A stretch of 11,185 nucleotides of DNA from Pullilachnospira_A gallistercoris (GTDB taxonomy: Bacteria > Bacillota > Clostridia > Lachnospirales > Lachnospiraceae). The position numbers and the translations under genes were made by a program. Location of the stretch: assembly GCA_018712125.1 (NCBI GenBank), contig DVHM01000047.1, positions 1 through 11,185 of the forward strand, in the 5' to 3' direction. Shown piece by piece: positions 1 to 6,250 of this stretch. The notes below the pieces were generated by a model. It searched no databases. It had not been told where the DNA came from and saw nothing but the letters and a program-made list of their open reading frames with translations. Numbering within the stretch: the stretch's first letter is position 1; every line of letters begins with the position of its first letter.

Positions 1-651
1 CCGGCGGAGATGGGAGCGGAAGCGGTAGTCGGCGCGCTGGCCGGAGACGATAATCCGGGAGGAAAACTTCCGGTGACGGTAGCCTACCACGCGGGACAGA
101 TTCCGATCTATTACAATCACCCGGGAAATTCCTGCTGGCATCAGTCGGGGAGCATTGGATTTTCCGATTATGTAGACCTGCCCCACAGGCCTCGCTATGT
201 GTTTGGACATGGGCTTTCCTATACGAGTTTTGCTTACGGAGATCTTCGGATTTCATCGGAGCATATCGCGCCGTTCGGGAAGGCAGAGATCCGGTGCCTG
301 GTAACCAACTCCGGGAACCGCCCCGGGGATGAGGTGGTTCAGCTGTATTTGAAGGATGCGCGGGCTTCCATGATCCGGCCGGTAAAGGAGCTGGCGGGGT
401 TCACGCGGATTCGCCTTTTGCCGGGCGAGACGAAAGAGATCTGTTTTTCTGTGGAAATGTCCCAGTTGGCATTTCTCGACCGCAATATGGAGTGGAAGAT
501 CGAAAAGGGAAAGACCGAAGTGGAGATCGGAAGTTCTTCCGAGGATATACGGCTGAGAGGCTCTTTTGAAATCACGGAGGATGCCCGGATCGCCGGTAGA
601 AACCGCGGATTTTTCGCAAAGATAACAATAAAATCGAAAAATACAATATAA
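1..651 (+). CDS. Glycoside hydrolase family 3 (beta-glucosidase/xylosidase type), C-terminal part
   Basis: This is the 3' end (216 codons) of a gene that begins before the window. GH3 enzymes remove terminal sugars from beta-linked glycans. The visible part starts in the GH3 C-terminal domain: GDDNPGGKLPVT (about residues 17-28) matches the family's GDxNPxGxLPVT segment, and FGHGLSYTSF follows at about residues 67-76. A fibronectin type III-like domain covers roughly residues 83-195 and includes GDEVVQLYLKD and PVKELAGF, both typical of GH3 enzymes. The nucleophile region is outside the window, so substrate cannot be assigned. No signal peptide can be judged. The last residues after the Fn3 domain (ITIKSKNTI) look like an added tail and are encoded by AT-rich repeats that run into the intergenic region. 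A solute-binding lipoprotein gene follows after 104 bp, which fits a sugar-use locus. Confidence 0.93.
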   Translation, partial: PAEMGAEAVVGALAGDDNPGGKLPVTVAYHAGQIPIYYNHPGNSCWHQSGSIGFSDYVDLPHRPRYVFGHGLSYTSFAYGDLRISSEHIAPFGKAEIRCLVTNSGNRPGDEVVQLYLKDARASMIRPVKELAGFTRIRLLPGETKEICFSVEMSQLAFLDRNMEWKIEKGKTEVEIGSSSEDIRLRGSFEITEDARIAGRNRGFFAKITIKSKNTI

Positions 652-692
652 AAGTTAAAAATACAATACTTTATCGAAAACATATGATAATT
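613..692. repeat. Imperfect direct repeats with 20-bp period at the GH3 / binding-protein junction
   Basis: AAAAATACAATA occurs exactly twice, at 637-648 and 657-668, 20 bp apart. ATCGAAAA occurs at 633-640 and 673-680, 40 bp apart. A looser copy (TCGCAAAGATAACAATA) lies at 614-630. Together these give about four degenerate units of 20 bp, or about two helical turns each. The series overlaps the end of the GH3 coding sequence and its stop codon, and runs into the candidate promoter of the next gene. A short inverted repeat, TTATC/GATAA (671-675 and 686-690), lies within the last unit. A multi-site operator is possible (inference); a decaying tandem duplication is the alternative. Confidence 0.6.
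660..688 (+). promoter_or_regulatory. Candidate sigma-A promoter for the solute-binding protein gene
   Basis: TATGAT at 683-688 is one mismatch from the -10 consensus. AATACA at 660-665, 17 bp upstream, is a weak -35 (matches only ACA) and lies inside the second repeat unit. This would start transcription near 695, giving a leader of about 60 nt. The poor -35 would fit an activator-dependent promoter, but read-through from the upstream GH3 gene is equally possible. Confidence 0.35.
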
Positions 693-706
693 TTTCACTG
701 AAAGGT

Positions 707-720
707 GCAGGGAAACCTGC
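707..720 (+). other. Leader hairpin with GAAA tetraloop
   Basis: GCAGG-GAAA-CCTGC is a perfect 5-bp stem closed by a GNRA tetraloop, 20 nt before the strong ribosome binding site of the solute-binding protein gene. There is no U-tract, so it is not a terminator. It may stabilise the 5' end of the mRNA (inference). Confidence 0.45.
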
Positions 721-755
721 CGAATTTACAGATGAAAGTAGGAGGAGGTTTTGCA

Positions 756-2702
756 ATGAAGAGAAAGAAACTGCTCAGCCTGCTGCTGGTGGGGACGATG
801 GCGCTTGGGTCGCTCGCTTTTACCGGCTGCGGCAGCAAAAGCGACAGCGGCGACGCGAACACATTTTCCTGGTGGATCATCGCCACGGATGGAGACGGTA
901 CGTACTACGATGAGTACGAAGATCATCCCGGCGCACAGTGGCTGAACAATCAGTATTGGGATGTGGAGAACCACACGCTGGGAACGAAGGACAACGGAGA
1001 GGAAGTCAACTTTACATTCCAGACGCCCATTTCCGGTTCCGAGACGGACAATTTCAACACGATGATCGGTACGGGCGAGTACACGGACCTGATCGACCTG
1101 AGCTATTATCAGGGAAGTATCGCGGCGCTGGCTGAGGATGGCGTCCTGATGGATATTACCGAGTATGTGGAGGAGTACATGCCGGATTATGTTGCTCTTC
1201 TGGATGAACATCCCGACTGGAAATCCCAGGTAACGACTACAGACGAGGACGGCAACGTCCATTACTATTATCTCCCGCTGCTTTCCGATGGAGCCAGAGA
1301 TCCCTGGGATGGCTTCGTGTACCGGAGAGACTGGATCGTGAAGTACGCGGAGCCCACCGAGTATGTCTGGGATTGGGACAGCGCTTACGTGCAGGAGAAC
1401 GGCCATCCGGAGGTAACGCCTCTGGAGAAGGCGGTAGAGCAGAACAACTTAAACGGCTGGAAGAAGAATGAGGTAACGGAGTTTACCGCGAATCCGGGAG
1501 ACGATCCGGACAATACCTACACAGACAATGTGATTTTCCCCAGCGGTACCAGTGATCCGCTGACCATCAGCGACTGGGAGTGGATGTTCGAGGCTTTTGA
1601 TAAGGCTCTGAGCGAGAGAGGATACGACGGCGATTCCGACGCTTACTGCATCAGCATCCCCTACGGCGGATATTTCCAGATGGGAGATCTGGTATCTTCC
1701 TTCGGAGGAGGAAACGGTTATTACTATGTGAACGATGAGGGAGAGGTGTCCTTCGACGCGACTTCGGAAAACTTCAAGACTTATCTGGAGTGTATGAATA
1801 CCTGGAACAACAACGGATGGCTGGACACCAAGTTTGAGACCCGTTCCGGAGATCTGTTCTATATGATCAATCAGAGCGGTTTCAACCAGGGTAAAGTCGG
1901 CATGTGGGAAGGCATGGTTTGGGACACCGGAACCAAGATCCGCACCACCTGCATGGACGCTTCCGACCAGCAGGATGCTTTCGTGATGGGATGCGCGTTC
2001 CCGATCAACGATATGTATGGTACAGAAGAACAGATGTATCAGGAGCCGGATGCTTTCTACGGAGAGACGGCGGGACCGGTTAGCGGCGGCGTTGGCATTA
2101 CCACAAAAGCTGAGGACAAGAACCTTCCGGCATTGTTTACCTATCTGAACTGGTGCTATACCGAGGAGGGAGCTCTTCTGGGATGCATGGGTCTGAGCCA
2201 GGAGCAGTATGAGAGTATGGAATTTGATCCGGATATCTATGAGGAGTATGGATTTACCGAAGGCCTCTATCATGTGGAGGATCGGGACGGTGTAAAGACC
2301 TATGTGAATAATATTCCGCAGGATTCCACCTTAAACGGCAACGCCTTTATGACAGGACGTCTGACTGCCCGCCTGCAGATGACCGGCGTGGGCGAAGGAC
2401 TGGATTACGCCATCGACAATGGCGAGAGCGAGACCTATCAGGCATGCCGCAAGGAATACGGCAGATATGTGAGCACAGGCAATGTGACCGCTTACTCCAC
2501 GAAGCTGACCGATGAGGAGAACGAGACTGCGAACAGCGTATATACGCAGCTTTCCGATTATCTGAATCAGACAGTTCCGGCGATGATCAAGAACGGTGTG
2601 GACAGCAGTTGGGATGAGTATGTGGAGAAGGTGCAGTCCTTTGACACGGACTCTGTCTGCGCGATCTACCAGAAATATGTAGACGAGGCTCACGGAAAGT
2701 AA
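756..2702 (+). CDS. Extracellular solute-binding lipoprotein of a carbohydrate ABC importer
   Basis: A 648-residue protein of the family 1 extracellular solute-binding type, resembling the large LplA/YtcQ-like lipoproteins. It would bind a sugar or oligosaccharide outside the cell and hand it to an ABC permease. The start at 756 is chosen because AGGAGGAGG (740-748) sits 7 nt upstream and the protein then begins with a classical lipoprotein signal: basic MKRKK, a hydrophobic stretch (residues 6-23), and a lipobox ending FTGC with the lipidated Cys at 25. A longer frame from 705 would start inside the leader hairpin and spoil the signal. The segment GTGEYTDLIDLSYY (about residues 108-121) is typical of the family. 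At 648 residues it is longer than most members (about 400-550). No permease genes follow; they may lie upstream of the window or elsewhere. The exact substrate is unknown; the adjacent GH3 suggests a beta-linked glycan product. Confidence 0.9.
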   Translation: MKRKKLLSLLLVGTMALGSLAFTGCGSKSDSGDANTFSWWIIATDGDGTYYDEYEDHPGAQWLNNQYWDVENHTLGTKDNGEEVNFTFQTPISGSETDNFNTMIGTGEYTDLIDLSYYQGSIAALAEDGVLMDITEYVEEYMPDYVALLDEHPDWKSQVTTTDEDGNVHYYYLPLLSDGARDPWDGFVYRRDWIVKYAEPTEYVWDWDSAYVQENGHPEVTPLEKAVEQNNLNGWKKNEVTEFTANPGDDPDNTYTDNVIFPSGTSDPLTISDWEWMFEAFDKALSERGYDGDSDAYCISIPYGGYFQMGDLVSSFGGGNGYYYVNDEGEVSFDATSENFKTYLECMNTWNNNGWLDTKFETRSGDLFYMINQSGFNQGKVGMWEGMVWDTGTKIRTTCMDASDQQDAFVMGCAFPINDMYGTEEQMYQEPDAFYGETAGPVSGGVGITTKAEDKNLPALFTYLNWCYTEEGALLGCMGLSQEQYESMEFDPDIYEEYGFTEGLYHVEDRDGVKTYVNNIPQDSTLNGNAFMTGRLTARLQMTGVGEGLDYAIDNGESETYQACRKEYGRYVSTGNVTAYSTKLTDEENETANSVYTQLSDYLNQTVPAMIKNGVDSSWDEYVEKVQSFDTDSVCAIYQKYVDEAHGK

Positions 2703-2765
2703 GAGAAGGCATAAACGCAGGACCCCGGCATATATATGTTCTGAGAGGATGACCGGAGGGAATCT

Positions 2766-3794
2766 GTGAATAGAAATTTATGGACAAAGAGAAGGAGTGC
2801 AGAATCTTTCTGCCTCCTTCTGTTGTTATTGCTGCTGGCATTCGGCGCGGCATTTCTGCTGCGTCACGTCGGCAGCTTTTTTCGTGAGGACGCGGCGTCA
2901 GCCTTCGGGGAGAAGGGTTATATCACATGGGCGGATTTCGACGTGAGCCTTGAGGCGCTGGAGGCGGCCTATCAGTGGGACGTGGACAGCTATGGGGAGA
3001 AAGACCATGTGGGATGGGTGGAACTTCTGGCTTATCTTGGGGCGGAATACGGCGGAGATTTCAGTGATTTCCGGGCGTCCGACCTGAAAAAGGCCGCAGA
3101 ACAGGTGCGAAGGAAAGGCACGGAGAAGCTGCGGAAGGATAAGAAGAATTTTCGTTATTATTACGAGGCATACTCTGCGGCGCTCGCCGGGATGGTGGGA
3201 GAGTACGAGATCGCGGAGGAGAAAAAGTACGGCTTAAAGGCTTTCAGTCCTATTGCGAAGGGATTCTCTTACACGGCTTACGATGACTTCGGCGCCTCCC
3301 GAAGTTACGGAGGCGAGCGGCAGCATCTGGGGCATGATATGATGGCGGAGGCGGGGACGCCCATCGTGGCCATAGAATCCGGCGAAGTGACAGCGCTGGG
3401 CTGGAATCAGTATGGAGGCTGGAGGGTCGGCATCAGCAGTTTCGATGGAAAGCGGTACTACTATTACGCTCACATGCGAAAGGATCGTCCCTATGCCGAG
3501 GGCCTGAAGCAGGGGGATATCGTAACGGCGGGGGATGTGATCGGCTATGTGGGACGGACCGGTTACAGCGCCACGGAAAATGTCAACAATATTGAAGTTT
3601 ACCACCTGCATGTCGGCATGCAGTTGATCTTTGACGAATCTCAGCGGGAGGGAGACAACGAGATCTGGATCGACATGTATGCCCTGACACAGTTTCTGGA
3701 CCGGCACCGGTCGGAGGTGGTTCGGAATGCCGAAACGAAGGAGTGGACCAGAAGATATCCCATGAAAGACCCGCTGACGGAGGCTTTGAAATGA
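2766..3794 (+). CDS. Membrane-anchored M23 family metallopeptidase (LytM/SpoIIQ-like domain)
   Basis: A 342-residue protein. The start is GTG at 2766, preceded by GGAGGG (2755-2760) at 5 nt; no in-frame ATG lies nearby. A transmembrane helix or uncleaved signal anchor covers about residues 15-33, with basic residues before it, so the rest should face outside. Residues 50-155 form a helical region. The M23 domain covers about 160-310: the HxxxD zinc motif is H187-LGH-D191, and the HxH motif is H280-L-H282, with YAH at 234-236. All expected metal ligands are present, so it may be an active peptidoglycan endopeptidase, unlike degenerate LytM scaffolds. It lies 63 bp after the binding-protein gene with no terminator between, so read-through is possible. 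A role in sporulation is conceivable given the spore genes nearby, but the sequence does not prove it. Confidence 0.88.
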   Translation: MNRNLWTKRRSAESFCLLLLLLLLAFGAAFLLRHVGSFFREDAASAFGEKGYITWADFDVSLEALEAAYQWDVDSYGEKDHVGWVELLAYLGAEYGGDFSDFRASDLKKAAEQVRRKGTEKLRKDKKNFRYYYEAYSAALAGMVGEYEIAEEKKYGLKAFSPIAKGFSYTAYDDFGASRSYGGERQHLGHDMMAEAGTPIVAIESGEVTALGWNQYGGWRVGISSFDGKRYYYYAHMRKDRPYAEGLKQGDIVTAGDVIGYVGRTGYSATENVNNIEVYHLHVGMQLIFDESQREGDNEIWIDMYALTQFLDRHRSEVVRNAETKEWTRRYPMKDPLTEALK

Positions 3795-3819
3795 AGACGT
3801 CGGCAAACCGGGAAACCGG

Positions 3820-3887
3820 CAAATATGGTAGCGTCAGTCATTTCTCGACCGTATTGTCCCTTTGTACACTGACGCTATGGCCATTTG
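3820..3887. repeat. Long imperfect inverted repeat (cruciform) after the M23 gene
   Basis: TAGCGTCAGT (3829-3838) and ACTGACGCTA (3868-3877) are perfect 10-bp inverted copies around a 29-nt loop. The pairing resumes outside them: GG (3827-3828) with CC (3881-3882), and CAAAT (3820-3824) with ATTTG (3883-3887), separated by small bulges. There is no U-tract on either side, so it is not an ordinary terminator. It fills the otherwise gene-free 3795-3947 stretch. It could be a REP-like or MITE-remnant element, or an mRNA 3' end structure. Confidence 0.6.
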
Positions 3888-3947
3888 ACGGGAAAATGCT
3901 AGGAAAGGGTCAGGCATGCGGTCGTGCTTGGAAAAAGGGGAAATATG

Positions 3948-3986
3948 AAAAATGCAAAAGGGTTTCGTTTTTGGAAACCCCTTTGC
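3948..3986 (-). terminator. Rho-independent terminator of the leftward small gene
   Basis: Read on the - strand, 13 nt at 3986-3974 (GCAAAGGGGTTTC) pair with 3966-3954 (GAAACCCTTTTGC) around a 7-nt loop. The stem holds one G-U wobble that pairs only in the - strand RNA; on the + strand it would be an A-C mismatch. It is followed by A and five T residues (3952-3948). The stem begins 11 nt after the stop codon of the 3998-4306 gene. Both the wobble and the U-tract fix its direction. Confidence 0.85.
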
Positions 3987-3997
3987 AGACTGTATGG

Positions 3998-4306
3998 TCA
4001 GTCCTCCGGTTTTGCCTTTGGCGGCTTCTTCTGGCAGCCATCCAGAATCGGCGTGATCAGATCCAGTTTGGTTTTCAACACGATTTCCAGGCTGGTCAGT
4101 TTGTCGACCGTATCCTGGACAGATTTGTTGACCTCCAGGATGTCCTTGCAGTCACAGTTGTGCATCTCCAGCACCTTCTGGATTTTTTCGCCCTCCGCGT
4201 TGAGAATATGGGAAATGGCGGTCTCCTCCAGAGCTATGGACTGAAGAAGGGAAGAGGCGGCGCAGCATTTGTCAATATTGGGACATTCGATTTTTGGCAT
4301 ACTCAT
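3998..4306 (-). CDS. Small cysteine-containing protein, probable late-sporulation (mother-cell) product
   Basis: A 102-residue protein, the only leftward gene in the window. The start at 4306 is supported by AGGAG (4320-4316) 9 nt upstream. It contains LLQSIALEETAISHILNAEG (residues 20-39) followed by EKIQKVL; this amphipathic, ALEE...HILNAEGEK-type segment resembles small proteins of sporulating Firmicutes that I know only as hypothetical or spore-associated, so no firm family name is given. Six cysteines (8, 14, 15, 51, 53, 91), including CC and CDC, suggest disulfide or metal cross-linking, as in coat proteins. The rest is mainly helical, with a Lys/Pro-rich end (KKPPKAKPED). There is no signal peptide or membrane segment. 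It is a single-gene unit: a sigma-K-type promoter directly upstream and a terminator 11 nt after the stop. A late coat or crust protein is the best inference; other late mother-cell roles are possible. Confidence 0.82.
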   Translation of the reverse strand: MSMPKIECPNIDKCCAASSLLQSIALEETAISHILNAEGEKIQKVLEMHNCDCKDILEVNKSVQDTVDKLTSLEIVLKTKLDLITPILDGCQKKPPKAKPED

Positions 4307-4328
4307 AATGATAAACTCCTTTTTTCTT

Positions 4329-4357
4329 TACCATATGCAAAGATGAGAGATTCTGTG
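4329..4357 (-). promoter_or_regulatory. Sigma-K-type promoter for the small sporulation gene
   Basis: On the - strand, CACA (4357-4354) is followed by 16 nt and then CATATGGTA (4337-4329). This matches every defined position of the Bacillus subtilis sigma-K consensus mACm-N16/17-CATAnnnTA. It fits sigma-E poorly: there is no ATATT-like -35 and the -10 lacks CAMT. Transcription would start near 4322, giving a very short leader in which the AGGAG site lies close to the 5' end. Sigma-K acts in the mother cell late in sporulation. Confidence 0.72.
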
Positions 4358-4375
4358 TATTTGAGGGGCAAAGTG

Positions 4376-4384
4376 TGGTAGAAT
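4376..4384 (+). promoter_or_regulatory. Extended -10 promoter element for the DegV-led operon
   Basis: TGGTAGAAT (4376-4384) is a TGn extended -10 with TAGAAT, one mismatch from TATAAT. No good -35 is found 16-18 bp upstream, which extended -10 promoters tolerate; TTGAGG at 4361-4366 is only 12 bp away and too close. The transcript would begin near 4391, before the ribosome binding site AGAGAGG (4404-4410). It lies back to back with the sigma-K promoter. Confidence 0.5.
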
Positions 4385-4418
4385 ACAAAGGAAAGGTAAA
4401 GGAAGAGAGGGTATACGG

Positions 4419-5267
4419 ATGGTAAAAATCATTTCGGACAGCACTTGTGATCTGTCCAGGGAACTGTTGGAGAAACATGATATCACGATATTGCCTCTGC
4501 ATATCGTGCTGGGAGATAAGGAATATCTGGACGGCGTCAATATTACGCCGGACGAAATCTATCAGTGGTCGGATGCCAACAAGACCACGCCGAAGACGTC
4601 AGCCGCCTCCATGGAGGATGTGACGGCAGCTTTCGCGCCTTATGTGAAGGAACAGCGGGAAATTGTGTGCTTTTGCATTTCCGGGGAGATGTCTGTCACA
4701 GCCAATGTGATGCGGATGGCTGCCCGGGAACTGGAGGCGGAGGATCTGATCCATGTGATCGATTCCAGAAATCTTTCCACCGGCATCGGTCTTCAGGTGC
4801 TGGAGGCTGCGGAGATGGCGGAGGCCGGAAAGAGCGGACAGGAGATTGAGGAGGCGATTCTTGCTCTTCAGCCGAAGGTTCGGGCAAGCTTTGTGGTGGA
4901 CACGCTGACTTATCTCTACCGTGGCGGCAGATGCAGCGGGCTGGAGGCCATGGCCGGCGGCATGTTGAAACTGCACCCGAAGATCGAGGTAAAGGACGGC
5001 GTGATGGGAAGCTCCAAGAAGTATCGGGGCAAGATCGACAAGGTCATCCTCTCCTACGCCAGGGACATGGAGGAGGATCTGAAAAATGCCCGGGCCAAGA
5101 GAGTGTTCATTACCCACTCCGGCTGTGATCAGGCGGTGCTGGATCAGGTGCGGGAGTATGTGGAAGGCCTGCATCATTTTGACGAGATTCTGATGACCCG
5201 GGCGGGAAGCGTGATCTCCAGCCACTGCGGCCCCGGAACGCTTGGGGTTCTGTTTATCGCGGAGTAG
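4419..5267 (+). CDS. DegV family fatty-acid-binding protein (FakB-like)
   Basis: A 282-residue protein of normal DegV length. DegV/FakB proteins bind a fatty acid and, with a FakA-type kinase, present it for phosphorylation into phospholipid; they are cytoplasmic. Visible features: N-terminal ISDSTCDL (residues 5-12), TSAAS (60-64), SGEMS (88-92), DTLTYLYRGGR (161-171) and HCGPGTLGV (269-277). T60, S92 and H269 sit where FakB proteins contact the fatty-acid carboxylate, so binding is likely retained. The start is supported by AGAGAGG (4404-4410) 8 nt upstream. No fakA gene is in the window; these genomes often carry several degV paralogues, and which lipid this one prefers cannot be told. It is the first gene of an apparent five-gene run ending at 9535. 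Confidence 0.94.
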   Translation: MVKIISDSTCDLSRELLEKHDITILPLHIVLGDKEYLDGVNITPDEIYQWSDANKTTPKTSAASMEDVTAAFAPYVKEQREIVCFCISGEMSVTANVMRMAARELEAEDLIHVIDSRNLSTGIGLQVLEAAEMAEAGKSGQEIEEAILALQPKVRASFVVDTLTYLYRGGRCSGLEAMAGGMLKLHPKIEVKDGVMGSSKKYRGKIDKVILSYARDMEEDLKNARAKRVFITHSGCDQAVLDQVREYVEGLHHFDEILMTRAGSVISSHCGPGTLGVLFIAE

Positions 5268-5337
5268 GGGCAGCGCGGCCCTATGGCTGAACAGGAGATA
5301 AGATACCAGTCGGCAGAACCGGCGGATGGGAGGAAAT

Positions 5338-6243
5338 ATGGGAGAGCGGATAAGGGATTTTTCGGTAAGACACACGATTCTGTTCTGCATCGCTGTGGAG
5401 ATCGCAGGATTGGCGGCGCTTATCATATTTGGCGGGATAATCGTCCTTGCGCTGCCGGAGGCGGACTACTACATACAGATGCTTTTGCAGGAGACAGCGG
5501 CAGCGGCCCTTGCCTGGTGGATGATGAAAGTGTGCGGCATGGGGGATGTGGTAAAGAAAAAAGGGTACGGCTTCGCCAGCGGGCTGCTGGCGGGGATGTA
5601 CTTTCTCGTCATTGGCATCTACTCTCTGGCGGTCTTTCTTTTTCTGGGACTGTTTACCGTGGCCGTCTATCCGGCAAGCGTCTCGGTCCGCCCCTGGTAC
5701 CTGATTCTTCCCTATGTGCTGTGTATGATGATGGTGGGAGTCTTCGAGGAGTTCCTGTTTCGGGGGATCATAGCGGGGAAGTTGCTGCGGCATTTTGGAG
5801 CAACGTCCCGCGGCGTGTGGAAGGCGGTTATTCTTTCAGGTGTCCTCTTCGGCTGTGCCCATCTGATCAATCTCCGGGGCAGCTCTGTCACGGGCGTGCT
5901 GGTGCAGTGCGCGGTAACTGTGATGATGGGTATGGCTTTTACTGCGGTTTATTTCCGGTCCGGCTGTATCTGGGCGCCGGCGTTCCTCCACGGTTTTGTG
6001 GATGTGGCGGCGGGAAGTCTGACAGGAGTTTTTGATACGGGAACTACCATCGCCGGGACCGTTTCCGCCTATACCCCCATTCAGCTTCTGGGGGCGATTC
6101 CCTATATCATTGTCCTGCTGGTTATTCTGCGGCCGGCTATGATGGCGGAAGTGCTTGCCCTGTGGAACCGAAGGGAACACATCGGGCCGGCAGGAGAAGA
6201 GAAAAGGGAGAAGGCGGCGGGGAAAACAGGAAGAGAGGAATAA
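5338..6243 (+). CDS. CPBP (CAAX protease / Abi) family intramembrane metalloprotease
   Basis: A 301-residue polytopic membrane protein with about seven to eight hydrophobic segments. The three CPBP motifs are intact: E137-E138-x3-R142 (EEFLFR), F171-x3-H175 (FGCAH) and H218-x3-D222 (HGFVD, in place of the commoner HxxxN). Family members cleave membrane-embedded or CAAX-like substrates, and in Gram-positive bacteria many act in bacteriocin self-immunity or peptide processing. No bacteriocin gene is visible nearby. The start at 5338 is chosen over the in-frame ATG at 5326 because GGGAGG (5328-5333) lies between them and only 5338 can use it, although the 4-nt spacing is short. The end is hydrophilic and charged (Glu/Lys/Arg, residues 278-301). 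It lies 70 bp after degV and 7 bp before the MATE gene, so it is probably co-transcribed. Confidence 0.92.
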   Translation: MGERIRDFSVRHTILFCIAVEIAGLAALIIFGGIIVLALPEADYYIQMLLQETAAAALAWWMMKVCGMGDVVKKKGYGFASGLLAGMYFLVIGIYSLAVFLFLGLFTVAVYPASVSVRPWYLILPYVLCMMMVGVFEEFLFRGIIAGKLLRHFGATSRGVWKAVILSGVLFGCAHLINLRGSSVTGVLVQCAVTVMMGMAFTAVYFRSGCIWAPAFLHGFVDVAAGSLTGVFDTGTTIAGTVSAYTPIQLLGAIPYIIVLLVILRPAMMAEVLALWNRREHIGPAGEEKREKAAGKTGREE

Positions 6244-6250
6244 GATACCC

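Noticed and set aside
2730..2739. CATATATATG palindrome as a sigma-K -10 before the M23 gene
   Set aside because: It does not fit CATAnnnTA and has no suitable -35; a 10-bp AT palindrome is easily found by chance.
3924..4244. Second rightward frame of 106 codons in the same place
   Set aside because: It is an antisense shadow of the small spore gene, with a composition unlike a real protein. Its internal ATG near 3945 has a purine-rich stretch upstream, but this belongs to the terminator flank.
3791..4381. Rightward open frame starting at an ATGA overlap with the M23 stop codon
   Set aside because: It runs antisense through the whole 3998-4306 gene, has no recognisable domain, and crosses that gene's terminator and promoter. 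The leftward frame has a ribosome site, promoter, terminator and family-like sequence.
5292..5306. TAAGATACC repeated before the CPBP gene and before the MATE gene (6241-6249)
   Set aside because: Only nine bases shared, in unlike positions relative to the starts; probably chance.
5283..6035. Open frame of 250 codons overlapping the CPBP gene in another frame
   Set aside because: Low-complexity Gly/Arg/Ser-rich translation with no motifs; the overlapping frame carries all three CPBP motifs.
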